Positions 17,340 to 25,208 of a stretch of DNA of 64,000 nt are shown piece after piece (position 1 is the stretch's first letter; every line of letters starts with the position of its first letter). Source of the stretch: Ruminococcus flavefaciens AE3010 (lineage in GTDB: Bacteria > Bacillota > Clostridia > Oscillospirales > Ruminococcaceae); the NCBI RefSeq assembly GCF_000526795.1, contig NZ_JAGT01000001.1, positions 643,001-707,000 on the forward strand, in the 5' to 3' direction. Both the position numbers and the translations under genes were made by a program. The notes under the pieces were generated by a model, which worked only from the letters and a program-made list of their open reading frames with translations, was not told the DNA's origin and searched no databases.

Positions 17340-18007
17340 ATGTCCACCCTGTACCCAAGACCTCTTACTGTCTTTATTATGGTCGGATTTGCAGGATCGT
17401 CCTCTATTTTCTCACGAAGACGCTTTATATAGACTGTAAGAGTGTTATCGTTGACAAATTCTCCTGCTATATCCCATATCGACTCAAGGAGCTTTGTCCT
17501 TGTCATAACAGTTCCCCTGTTATTGATAAAAACAAGCAGCAATCTGTACTCAAGGGCAGACAAAAACAAATCTTTTCCGTTTTTGCTTGCAGTTCCCTTT
17601 ACAGTGTCAACAAGTACATCTCCCAGCTGAGTTACAGTGCCTGTACTGCCTGTAAGTCTGAGGACGTTTTTTATTCGTGATACAAGCTCACGGGGACGGA
17701 ATGGCTTGGCTATATAGTCATCTGCTCCAAGATCAAAGCCTGTTACTGTGCTGAATTCGTCACCTGAGGCAGTCAGAAAAATAACAGGGATACAGGTATT
17801 GGCTTTTATTGCCGAGCATACCGCAAAGCCGTTGCCGTCTGCAAGAGAAACATCGAGAAGCACAAGGTCAAAGCTCTCATTTTCCACCATTTCGAGCGCT
17901 TTTGTCTGTCCGCCGGCGTTTTTGACGCTGAAGCCCTCTCCTTTGAGAAACTCTGTAAGATTGGCGATTATTTCTTTATCATCTTCAACGAGTAATATTC
18001 TGTTCAA
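17336..18007 (-). CDS. OmpR/PhoB-family response regulator
   Basis: A 223-residue response regulator. The receiver domain (1-115) has the acidic pair in LLVEDD (residues 5-10), the phospho-acceptor Asp52 in LVLLDVSLADG, and the Lys in YIAKPF (about 102). The C-terminal winged-helix DNA-binding domain (about 125-220) ends with VRGLGYRVDI, normal for the OmpR family. The start is a TTG at 18007 (MNRILLVEDD) with CGGAG upstream. A TATAAT -10 element lies at 18044-18039 on the minus strand but I see no good -35, so expression may need an activator, possibly itself. Partner of the kinase gene that follows. Confidence 0.93.
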   Translation of the reverse strand: MNRILLVEDDKEIIANLTEFLKGEGFSVKNAGGQTKALEMVENESFDLVLLDVSLADGNGFAVCSAIKANTCIPVIFLTASGDEFSTVTGFDLGADDYIAKPFRPRELVSRIKNVLRLTGSTGTVTQLGDVLVDTVKGTASKNGKDLFLSALEYRLLLVFINNRGTVMTRTKLLESIWDIAGEFVNDNTLTVYIKRLREKIEDDPANPTIIKTVRGLGYRVDI

Positions 18008-18079
18008 TTTGATACAACTCCGTTCTGATCAATTGTCCATTATATAATAACATATCTCTCTGAAAATTGCAACGAAAAA

Positions 18080-18106
18080 ATAAAAGCAGCCGAAAGCTGC
18101 TTTTAT
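18080..18106 (-). terminator. Hairpin terminator after the small lipoprotein gene
   Basis: An 11-bp stem (18080-18090 with 18096-18106) with a 5-base loop; on the minus strand it is followed by TTTTTTCG. Confidence 0.8.
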
Positions 18107-18126
18107 CTGTATAATATCTTATGAAT

Positions 18127-18312
18127 TCATACTTCTGCGGAGTTCCTTACAACATATGCCCCGTAAGCTCCTGATATGCCATCGGCAGGAGAAACATAAA
18201 TGACAGAATCATTGGAAGTATCTTCCTCATTGCCTTTATTTGATCCCGTGCCGCAGCCGCAAACAGAGATAAGGATTCCGCACGCTGTTAAAATAAAAAA
18301 TAGCTTTTTCAT
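18127..18312 (-). CDS. Small putative lipoprotein
   Basis: A 61-residue protein with a lipoprotein signal peptide: MKKLFFILTACGILISVCGC, where the lipid-bearing residue would be Cys20 (V-C-G-C box; Cys18 is a less likely site). After it come a Gly/Asn/Asp/Ser-rich linker and a short tail. A GGAGAGGGGG ribosome site precedes the ATG. The mature part is only about 40 residues, so it may be a degraded or very small surface protein. No function is suggested by its neighbours (a DMT exporter upstream, a response regulator downstream). Confidence 0.68.
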   Translation of the reverse strand: MKKLFFILTACGILISVCGCGTGSNKGNEEDTSNDSVIYVSPADGISGAYGAYVVRNSAEV

Positions 18313-18375
18313 TACCGATTCCCCCTCTCCTTGTTGCTTTTATTGTAAAATACAAACCTTAAAAGAATCTTAAAT

Positions 18376-19308
18376 TCAAGTTGCTTTTTTGTGAACAGAT
18401 ATATTTACGATGACTATTCCCGCAGCAACAAGTAACAATGAAGCACATACCATAAGCGGCCCTGAAGGACTTCTTTCCGAAAGCAGCAAAAATGAAAGTA
18501 TAACTCCGAAAACAGGGTTCATAAAGCCAAAAACCGATATGGTCGAGACAGGATTGTGTTTCAGAAGAGTTCCCCATATGGAAAAAGCCACTGCGGAAAC
18601 AAATGCAAGATACAGAAGCATGAGAACTCCCTTGGTATTTATGACTGTTATCCTGCCGCCGAATATAAAGCCGACAGCTGTCATTACTGCGCCGCCGAAT
18701 ACGAACTGCCAGCCGCTTAGCATGACAGGGTCATGCTTTGCCGAATATCTTTTTATAAGAGCTGCCGAAAAAGCATAGGACAGAGCTGAAAGAAAAACAA
18801 AGCCCTCCCCTGTCAGTCTGAATCCCCCGTTCATGCCACTGATGTTTATGAGGACAACTCCCGAAAAGCCCACAATACAGCCTGCTATCTTACGGAATGT
18901 AAGATTTTCCGTTCTGAATATCAATGCTGCCACAAGTATTGAAAGAAATACATTGGAGGCTGTTATGACAGAGCTCTTCATGCCTGTGCTCCGTGCAAGT
19001 CCGATGTAGAAAAATGTGTACTGGAGTATAGTCTGAAATAGTGAAAGTTTCATGACCTTGGTCACTTCATCTGCATGAGGTATAAGCGTTTTTCGTGCAA
19101 TTAGACTTCCGATCAACAGCGCCAGTATACCTGCAAAAGTAAATCTAAGACCTGCATAAAGCATCTGGGAGCAGGTATCCTCTGCTGTGATGGCTGAAAA
19201 TCCGTATCCAAGCTTTATACATGGGAAAGCGCTTCCCCACAGCAGACAGCACAGCAGGGTCAGCGGCAGGACTACTGCTTTTTTTGTAAATATTGACCTT
19301 TCTTTCAT
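18376..19308 (-). CDS. DMT-superfamily (EamA) transporter
   Basis: A 310-residue protein with ten hydrophobic segments in two EamA repeats (about residues 9-145 and 155-300). The N-terminus shows the family feature LLWGSAFPCIKLG, and the second repeat starts FVFLSALSYAFSAALIKRY. EamA proteins are usually exporters of amino acids, purines or other metabolites; the substrate here is unknown. The ATG at 19308 follows AAGGAG by six bases and is preferred over the in-frame start seven codons earlier. It has its own consensus promoter. Confidence 0.88.
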   Translation of the reverse strand: MKERSIFTKKAVVLPLTLLCCLLWGSAFPCIKLGYGFSAITAEDTCSQMLYAGLRFTFAGILALLIGSLIARKTLIPHADEVTKVMKLSLFQTILQYTFFYIGLARSTGMKSSVITASNVFLSILVAALIFRTENLTFRKIAGCIVGFSGVVLINISGMNGGFRLTGEGFVFLSALSYAFSAALIKRYSAKHDPVMLSGWQFVFGGAVMTAVGFIFGGRITVINTKGVLMLLYLAFVSAVAFSIWGTLLKHNPVSTISVFGFMNPVFGVILSFLLLSERSPSGPLMVCASLLLVAAGIVIVNISVHKKAT

Positions 19309-19338
19309 AAATAACTCCTTAAATACCATATGTGAATT

Positions 19339-19367
19339 ATTATAGCACAGTTTAGCTCCGTTTCCAA
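19339..19367 (-). promoter_or_regulatory. Sigma-A type promoter for the DMT transporter
   Basis: On the minus strand TTGGAA (19367-19362) and TATAAT (19344-19339) with a 17-base spacer, 30 bases upstream of the ATG. Confidence 0.75.
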
Positions 19368-19499
19368 TAGACTTATAAAAAATCAGAGCTTTTTACAAAG
19401 CTTCTACCTGACGCGATAATATTTATGTTGAACAGGCTTATGCATCAGCCTTATGCGCTATTCTTGATATTGAGAATACTTTTGTGCACTGCACTTTTA

Positions 19500-19528
19500 T
19501 TGACAAATCAGCCAAAAAAGACTATAAT
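19500..19528 (+). promoter_or_regulatory. Consensus promoter for the dockerin arabinanase
   Basis: A perfect TTGACA (19500-19505) and TATAAT (19523-19528) with a 17-base spacer, 33 bases upstream of the ATG at 19562. Confidence 0.85.
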
Positions 19529-19561
19529 TATATCAACAAATTTCTATCGGAGGATATTAAA

Positions 19562-22312
19562 ATGAAAATCAAAAAGTTTATGGCAGCAGCCCTCTCTGCC
19601 TGCCTTATGCTTCCTGTTATGACAGGTCTCTCAGCTGTCGCAGGCGGAACGCGGGTCTCCGTACATGACCCGTCCATTGTAAAGGACAAAAACACTTACT
19701 ATGTTTTCGGCTCCCATATCGAAGCAGCCAAGTCCGGTGATCTCCAGAACTGGAAGCGCTTCTCAAACGGTTATGCCACAACAAACAACGTGGAATTCGG
19801 CAACCTTTCCCAGAATCTGAAAAAAGCCTTTGACTGGGCAGGCGAAAACCTTGAGGACTGCGCAGGAGGCTTTGCTGTATGGGCTCCCGACGTTGTATGG
19901 GACGGCGATTATATCAACAGTGACGGCAGCAAAGGTGCATACCTCATGTACTTCTGCACATCTTCCACCTATATGCGTTCTGTTATAGCCTATGCTGCTT
20001 CAAAGAACATCGAGGGTCCGTATACCTTTGTTGATACCCTGATCTATTCAGGTTTCACCAACAATGACAGCTACGCTACAAGCAGTACCAAGAACGTTAA
20101 CCGCAAGTACACCTCCACCAATGTTGATGAGCTTATAGCTCAGGGACAGGTGACATTCAATAACAGCTGGTTCAATAAGGACAACTTCAACAATCAGCTG
20201 TTCCCAAACGCCATAGACCCTACTATCTACTTTGATACCAACGGAAAGATGTACATGTGCTACGGTTCGTGGTCAGGCGGTATTTTTACTCTTGAAATTG
20301 ACCCTAAGACAGGTCAGTGCATACACCCGAAAACAGGTCAGACCTCTGACGGAAGAATGGTGGACAGCTATTTCGGTACAAAAATATCGGGTGGCTACGG
20401 AAAATCAGGCGAAGGTCCGTTCATTGAGTACAATGCTGATACAGGATACTATTACCTGTGGGTGACCTACGGCGGACTTACTTCAACAGGCGGATATAAT
20501 ATGCGTGTTTTCCGCTCCACATCTCCTCTCGGACCATTTACCGATCCCGCAGGCAGACAGGCAGTGCTCCCTAAAAATCCAAACCTTGACTCTGTAGGTC
20601 TCAAGGTCATGGGCAATTATAAGTTCAGCTCTCTCAGCAAGGCTTATATGGCATGCGGTCATAACTCTGTCCTCAAAGACGATGACGGCAAATGGTATCT
20701 CATTTATCACACCAGATTTGATGACGGAGCTGAATTCCATGAGGTCCGTGTACATTCAATGTACTTCAACCAGCAGGGCTGGCCCGTGGTCGCTCCATAT
20801 GAGTACGCAGGAGACGTTATTTCAGAGTCAGGCTATAACGAAGAAGATATAGTCGGCGATTATGAATTCATAAACCACGGAAACTCTACAGACGGCAAGA
20901 TTATCAGCTGCAGCAGCATAAAGCTGAATGCTGACGGCAGTATAAGCGGTGCTGTTACAGGCAAGTGGTCCCAGGCACAGGATAATTCAGCTGCCGAGCT
21001 TATTATCGGCGGTCAGAGCTATTCGGGATATTTCCTTGCAGCCAAGGATGAAAACGGCAAAAAGGTCATGTCATTTACAGCTGTAGGCAGCAATAACCAG
21101 ACCGTATGGGGCGCTCAGACCAAGCAGTTCACAGGGAGTGAGCGCACGGGAAATGCGGACTTTACAGATAAGAACTCCCAGCTCATTAATAAGGCTGATA
21201 CCGTATCAGGTTCAGGTGCTTCATTGAAACTCAGCGAAACCGAGCTCCTCAGCGGTGTATCATACTACGTTATCAATCAGAACAGCGGCATGGCCATTGA
21301 CCTGCCAAACGGCAAACTCGACGAGGGCACCAATATACAGCAGTGGGAGCGCAACGGAAGCTGGGCTCAGCAGTGGCGCATCATATCGGTTGACAATGAT
21401 TACTGCCGAATCGTGTCAGTGGGCGACGAATCAATGTGTATAGCTGTGGCTGAAAGCTCCGCCGTGGACGGCGTGAACATAGAGCTCCAGAAATATACCG
21501 GCAAGGACAATCAGCTCTTCAAGATAAAAAAGTGCGGCTCTGACTACGGTATTGTGTCCAAGTGCTCCAACAATGCAGGCGGACTTGATGTCTACGAATG
21601 GTCAAAGGAGAACGGCGGCAATGTAAACCAATGGAATTACTGGGAGGGCGGCTGTCAGCTTTGGAGCCTGTCCCCTGTTCATCCACAGGTCACTGACGGA
21701 AATTACACAGTACGCAGCCTTGAAAGCGAGCTTTATATGTTTGACATGAACGGGAATATTGAGCTGTTCAATGCAAACGGTCTAACTGTTCAGCCTGATA
21801 TGAACGGAAACATGCCATTTACTGTGAATGATCATATCTGGTGCTTCACAAAGCTTGATGACGGAAGATACTCCGTAAGAAAACAGGACGGCAAAGCACT
21901 TACACTTAGCTCAGGCAAGCTTTCAGTTACGGAATATACGGGAGCTGACGAGCAGAAGTTCAGTATCATCTGCAACAAGGACGGAAGCTATTCACTGCTC
22001 CTGAACGACAGCTGTGTCGAGATCGACAAGAACAGCTCAACGGAAGAAGCAGGTTTTAATGTGAACAGCTTCTCTGGAGCGGATACTCAGAAATTCGTTC
22101 TTGAGCCTGCTGTTCCCGAAGAAATTGTTCTTCCTATAAAGGGCGATGTGAATGACGACGGTGCTATGAATACCGCAGATCTGGTAATGCTCCAGAAGTA
22201 TCTCCTTGGAAAGGTTAGTGTCACCAGCAGCTACAATGCTGATATAAACGATGACGGAGCTGTGGATATCTTCGATAATGTGGAACTGCGCAAGCTACTC
22301 ATCAAACAATAA
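19562..22312 (+). CDS. Secreted GH43 arabinanase with CBM13 and type I dockerin
   Basis: A 916-residue modular enzyme. The signal peptide is residues 1-27 (AVA box). The GH43 five-blade domain (about 30-430) has the three catalytic acids: Asp36 in HDPSIV (base), Asp219 in IDPTIYF (pKa modulator) and Glu284 in SGEGPFIEY (acid). A lid-like C-terminal domain (about 432-525) of the type seen in endo-1,5-alpha-L-arabinanases follows, then a ricin-B/CBM13 trefoil (about 560-705), a second ricin-like region (about 708-855) and a dockerin (861-916) with two DxNxDG calcium loops. It would bind a cohesin on a scaffoldin and cut arabinan in plant cell walls. The ATG at 19562 follows GGAGG and opens the signal peptide. 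Confidence 0.92.
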   Translation: MKIKKFMAAALSACLMLPVMTGLSAVAGGTRVSVHDPSIVKDKNTYYVFGSHIEAAKSGDLQNWKRFSNGYATTNNVEFGNLSQNLKKAFDWAGENLEDCAGGFAVWAPDVVWDGDYINSDGSKGAYLMYFCTSSTYMRSVIAYAASKNIEGPYTFVDTLIYSGFTNNDSYATSSTKNVNRKYTSTNVDELIAQGQVTFNNSWFNKDNFNNQLFPNAIDPTIYFDTNGKMYMCYGSWSGGIFTLEIDPKTGQCIHPKTGQTSDGRMVDSYFGTKISGGYGKSGEGPFIEYNADTGYYYLWVTYGGLTSTGGYNMRVFRSTSPLGPFTDPAGRQAVLPKNPNLDSVGLKVMGNYKFSSLSKAYMACGHNSVLKDDDGKWYLIYHTRFDDGAEFHEVRVHSMYFNQQGWPVVAPYEYAGDVISESGYNEEDIVGDYEFINHGNSTDGKIISCSSIKLNADGSISGAVTGKWSQAQDNSAAELIIGGQSYSGYFLAAKDENGKKVMSFTAVGSNNQTVWGAQTKQFTGSERTGNADFTDKNSQLINKADTVSGSGASLKLSETELLSGVSYYVINQNSGMAIDLPNGKLDEGTNIQQWERNGSWAQQWRIISVDNDYCRIVSVGDESMCIAVAESSAVDGVNIELQKYTGKDNQLFKIKKCGSDYGIVSKCSNNAGGLDVYEWSKENGGNVNQWNYWEGGCQLWSLSPVHPQVTDGNYTVRSLESELYMFDMNGNIELFNANGLTVQPDMNGNMPFTVNDHIWCFTKLDDGRYSVRKQDGKALTLSSGKLSVTEYTGADEQKFSIICNKDGSYSLLLNDSCVEIDKNSSTEEAGFNVNSFSGADTQKFVLEPAVPEEIVLPIKGDVNDDGAMNTADLVMLQKYLLGKVSVTSSYNADINDDGAVDIFDNVELRKLLIKQ

Positions 22313-22320
22313 AGCATACA

Positions 22321-22347
22321 AAAAGAGCAGCCATTGGCTGCTCTTTT
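22321..22347. terminator. Bidirectional hairpin terminator
   Basis: A 12-bp stem (22321-22332 with 22336-22347) with a 3-base loop, A-run before and T-run after. It lies between the convergent arabinanase and clostripain genes and can serve both. Confidence 0.88.
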
Positions 22348-22350
22348 CTA

Positions 22351-24711
22351 TTAGTCGATAATGATTGGTTCTGACCAGTAATTCTGATTGTAGATGTCAG
22401 AGAAACGATAGAGAATGTGGCATGCGCCGCTTCCTACGTTTGTGTTGCTGACAGTCATATTATCGGTAACAGTTACCTGCTCGCCGATAAAGTAGCTGTC
22501 CTGATACTTCATATCGTATGAATAGTAATCACAGATGAAGTCAAGCTTGTCTCCCACATTTATTTCTGTGAGATTCTTTGCTACAGCCTCTGTCTCTCCG
22601 CCAACATAATCTGTTGAAGCGCCTACAACAGTGCCGTTGTCATCATTTACGAACTGAATGATAAGGTTTACTCTTTCACCGTTGAGAAGTGCAGGTACAT
22701 AACCTGTGATAATAAGGTCATTGCCGCTCTGAACTGTATCTGTGTGGTAGTATGCAACAACATTGCCATTGATTGAGAGCCAGTTCTTATCAGTATCTGC
22801 AACGAGCTTTCCGTCGTCGTCAAAGGTGAAGATGTTATCAAGTCCGAGATCGATATAGCCCGAACCGTCATCATAGAACATATTAAGATCGAGGCTATGT
22901 ACCATTTCCCACTGAGAATCTGAAAGATCCATGGTGTACTTGCCGTTCTTCTGCTCCCATGTGAGCTTTGTAGCGTCAAAGTAATGAGATGAAAGATACT
23001 CTGCTGTATCGTCTACGTCTGTATCCTTCATAAACTCAGTATTTGTATCATCAAGGCCTGCAATGCTTCTGCCGCCGCCAAGGAAGCTTGAAAGAAGCGA
23101 ACCTATCATATCAGAACTGCCTGACGAGCTTGAAGAACCGCCCATTCCGAAGAGTGACTCAAGAGCAGAGCCAGTGCCGCCTGCTGCTATCTGTCCGCCT
23201 GTTTCAAGCTTAGCGAACTGCTTGATGCAGCGTGAATACTCGGAATCCATGCCTATTTTGTCGTAGGTCTTGCATGCCTTATCAACGTATGAAGAACGCT
23301 GATACGGGAAATAAATGGAAACGCCGTATGCGTTTGTCATATTTGATGAGGTCTTGTTATACTTAACTGCATTCTTTAATGTTGAAGCAAGTGCCTTACC
23401 CTCGGCAGTTCCAACATTCTCAGCAAGATTTACAAGGTCAACCTGATCTATGCAAGTGCTCTCAGCAAACTCACGGGTAGCATATCTTGCATTTGAAATA
23501 TCCTTGTACTCGTTATTGGATATCTTATTGCTGATAGACTTTGCAAAAGCAGAAAGATCCTTTGGTACGGTATTTGAGAATTCTGCAAGATCGATAACTG
23601 AAAGAGTGGTCTTCTGTCCTCTGCACTTCTTGCCGCACTCGGAAACGAAATCGTCAACTATATTCTTACCGATTTCAAGTGTCGGCATCGATGTATTGCT
23701 GCCGAGCTTTGTAAGCCAGTTAGTATAATACCAGCCGATACCGGGCTCTGTTTCCTCAGAAGCGATAAGATAGTCAGCGTGATCGTTGAGCATAAGAGCT
23801 GTCTCAGCTGTAGCCATAAGGCAAGCATCAAAGCCGACAAAATCGAACTGTACGCCGCCGCTCTTCAGAGCCTGAGCTACGTTTTCAAGAGTCATGGAGC
23901 CGCTGTTTTTGTTCTTCTCATCGTAGCCGTAGCCTGTTACAGATCCGCCGCCGTGATCCCAGAGGATAAGCTCGTTTCTGTTTGCAGGGAAATTCTTGGC
24001 ACAGAACTGGATAAATGATGCAAGGTTGTTAGGATCGGTCATAGCCTTAGCGCCTGCATCTTCAACAAGCCTGCCGATCTGACCGTTCTTGATCTGGTAG
24101 ATCTGGTTTTTCTGATTGCTGATGCCGCTTAATTTCCACTTTGAGCAGCCGCCTGTGAATACGATAACATTGACATTATCGCCGTAAGTAGCTGCCTTCA
24201 TTTCCTCCATATCGGAAGAAGCCATACCGTACTTGGATTCAAGGTCGGTACCGCACATGTATACCATTATAGTAACAACATCTTCGCCGTTGCCCTTGAT
24301 GACAGTTCTCTTGTCACGGGAGCCTGTAGCTACTGACGTATCAACTGCTGTATCACTTGTAGCACTTCCCTGAGCTGTATCCTCAGTACTGAAGCCGAAG
24401 CCTGACGGTACTGAACCAATATCAAGTCCGCCGCCGTTTCCTCCTGTGAGTGAACCGAGCAGATCACCGGCACCACCGCCGCTGCTGCCGAACAATTTAA
24501 ATATTATAAAACCGATGATCAAAAGTGTAATAAGTCCGCCGCCTCCGGCTGCAGCTCTTTTAGCTCCGCCGCCACCGCCGGTAGGACCGCCCGAGTAGCT
24601 GCCTGAACCGACAGGGCCTGTTCCGAGACCGTCGCCTCGTCTATGTGCTCCACTGCCGCCAGAGGTAACGTTTTTACGTCTTCCTTGGGGTCTGTTCTGT
24701 TTAGGATCCAT
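22351..24711 (-). CDS. Membrane-anchored clostripain-family (C11) cysteine peptidase
   Basis: A 786-residue protein. A Gly/Arg-rich cytosolic N-terminus (1-58) precedes one membrane segment (LITLLIIGFIIFKLF, about 60-74) and a Gly-rich linker; the rest is then extracytoplasmic. The clostripain fold spans about residues 145-490 and has the catalytic pair His253 in ILWDHGGGS and Cys297 in FDACLMA. Clostripains cleave after Arg or Lys and usually mature by self-cleavage. The C-terminal 250 residues are beta-rich and may bind a substrate or the wall. The start at 24711 (MDPKQNRPQG) follows GGAGG; an ATG four codons upstream overlaps that site. Its own promoter lies at 24766-24794. Confidence 0.88.
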   Translation of the reverse strand: MDPKQNRPQGRRKNVTSGGSGAHRRGDGLGTGPVGSGSYSGGPTGGGGGAKRAAAGGGGLITLLIIGFIIFKLFGSSGGGAGDLLGSLTGGNGGGLDIGSVPSGFGFSTEDTAQGSATSDTAVDTSVATGSRDKRTVIKGNGEDVVTIMVYMCGTDLESKYGMASSDMEEMKAATYGDNVNVIVFTGGCSKWKLSGISNQKNQIYQIKNGQIGRLVEDAGAKAMTDPNNLASFIQFCAKNFPANRNELILWDHGGGSVTGYGYDEKNKNSGSMTLENVAQALKSGGVQFDFVGFDACLMATAETALMLNDHADYLIASEETEPGIGWYYTNWLTKLGSNTSMPTLEIGKNIVDDFVSECGKKCRGQKTTLSVIDLAEFSNTVPKDLSAFAKSISNKISNNEYKDISNARYATREFAESTCIDQVDLVNLAENVGTAEGKALASTLKNAVKYNKTSSNMTNAYGVSIYFPYQRSSYVDKACKTYDKIGMDSEYSRCIKQFAKLETGGQIAAGGTGSALESLFGMGGSSSSSGSSDMIGSLLSSFLGGGRSIAGLDDTNTEFMKDTDVDDTAEYLSSHYFDATKLTWEQKNGKYTMDLSDSQWEMVHSLDLNMFYDDGSGYIDLGLDNIFTFDDDGKLVADTDKNWLSINGNVVAYYHTDTVQSGNDLIITGYVPALLNGERVNLIIQFVNDDNGTVVGASTDYVGGETEAVAKNLTEINVGDKLDFICDYYSYDMKYQDSYFIGEQVTVTDNMTVSNTNVGSGACHILYRFSDIYNQNYWSEPIIID

Positions 24712-24765
24712 AATAACCTCCATAATTTTACTCTTTATCAGGCTAAAATATGCCTACATTATTAT

Positions 24766-24794
24766 ATTTTACACTCTTTCACAGAGAATGTCAA
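24766..24794 (-). promoter_or_regulatory. Sigma-A type promoter for the clostripain gene
   Basis: On the minus strand TTGACA (24794-24789) and TAAAAT (24771-24766) with a 17-base spacer, about 55 bases upstream of the start codon. Confidence 0.75.
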
Positions 24795-24895
24795 GTTAAA
24801 AGCGGTTACAAATCAATTGTCTCTTAAAAAACATCTGTAAAGGAGCGTTCAAACTTGTTAAAATATAAAAATAATTGTCGCTTTTTTATTTGTGC

Positions 24896-24924
24896 TTGAC
24901 ATTGCTTCTCATTTGTAGTATAAT
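24896..24924 (+). promoter_or_regulatory. Consensus promoter for the tRNA pair
   Basis: A perfect TTGACA (24896-24901) and TATAAT (24919-24924) with a 17-base spacer, 11 bases upstream of tRNA-Pro. Confidence 0.88.
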
Positions 24925-24935
24925 ATTTATATTGT

Positions 24936-25012
24936 CGAGGTGTGGCTCAGTTTGGTAGAGTACTACGTTCGGGACGTAGGGGCCGCAGGTTCAAATCCTG
25001 TCACCTCGACCA
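24936..25012 (+). tRNA. tRNA-Pro (CGG)
   Basis: A 77-base cloverleaf. The acceptor stem CGAGGTG (24936-24942) pairs with CACCTCG (25002-25008); the discriminator A is followed by an encoded CCA (25010-25012). The anticodon stem CTACG/CGTAG encloses the loop TTCGGGA, giving anticodon CGG (24970-24972), which reads CCG. The T-arm has GTTCAAAT. A consensus promoter lies just upstream. Confidence 0.95.
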
Positions 25013-25015
25013 AAG

Positions 25016-25044
25016 ACGGTATATCCTGTATCAGGATATACCGT
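25016..25044 (+). other. Perfect hairpin between the two tRNA genes
   Basis: A 13-bp perfect inverted repeat (25016-25028 with 25032-25044) with a 3-base loop fills the spacer between the tRNAs. It lacks a T-run, so it is probably not an intrinsic terminator; it could guide RNase processing of the dimeric transcript. This role is inferred. Confidence 0.6.
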
Positions 25045-25050
25045 TAATGC

Positions 25051-25134
25051 GCCGCTGTGGTGGAATTGGCAGACACAAGGGACTTAAAATCCCTCGGAGT
25101 AAAATCCGTACCGGTTCAAGTCCGGTCAGCGGCA
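25051..25134 (+). tRNA. tRNA-Leu (UAA)
   Basis: An 84-base class II tRNA. GCCGCTG (25051-25057) pairs with CAGCGGC (25127-25133), discriminator A at 25134, no encoded CCA. The anticodon stem AGGGA/TCCCT encloses CTTAAAA, giving anticodon TAA, and a long variable arm (CGGAG...CCG, about 25095-25109) is present as expected for Leu. Confidence 0.95.
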
Positions 25135-25139
25135 TATAT

Positions 25140-25175
25140 CAAAGGCACGAGTTAGTCTCGTGCCTTTGGCTTTTT
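25140..25175 (+). terminator. Hairpin terminator after tRNA-Leu
   Basis: A 12-bp stem (25140-25151 with 25157-25168) with a 5-base loop, followed by GCTTTTTA. It should end the tRNA transcript; partial read-through could reach the transferase gene, for which I see no clear promoter of its own. Confidence 0.75.
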
Positions 25176-25208
25176 ACAGAGAACAATTCAATCTGCAAAG
25201 GAGACTAT

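Noticed and set aside
25016..25044. Hairpin between the tRNAs as an intrinsic terminator
   Set aside because: No T-run follows, and the tRNA-Leu after it has no promoter of its own.
24942..25208. In-frame extension of the transferase gene through both tRNA genes
   Set aside because: The region folds into two complete tRNAs plus hairpins; the ribosome site and family start place the gene start at 25209.
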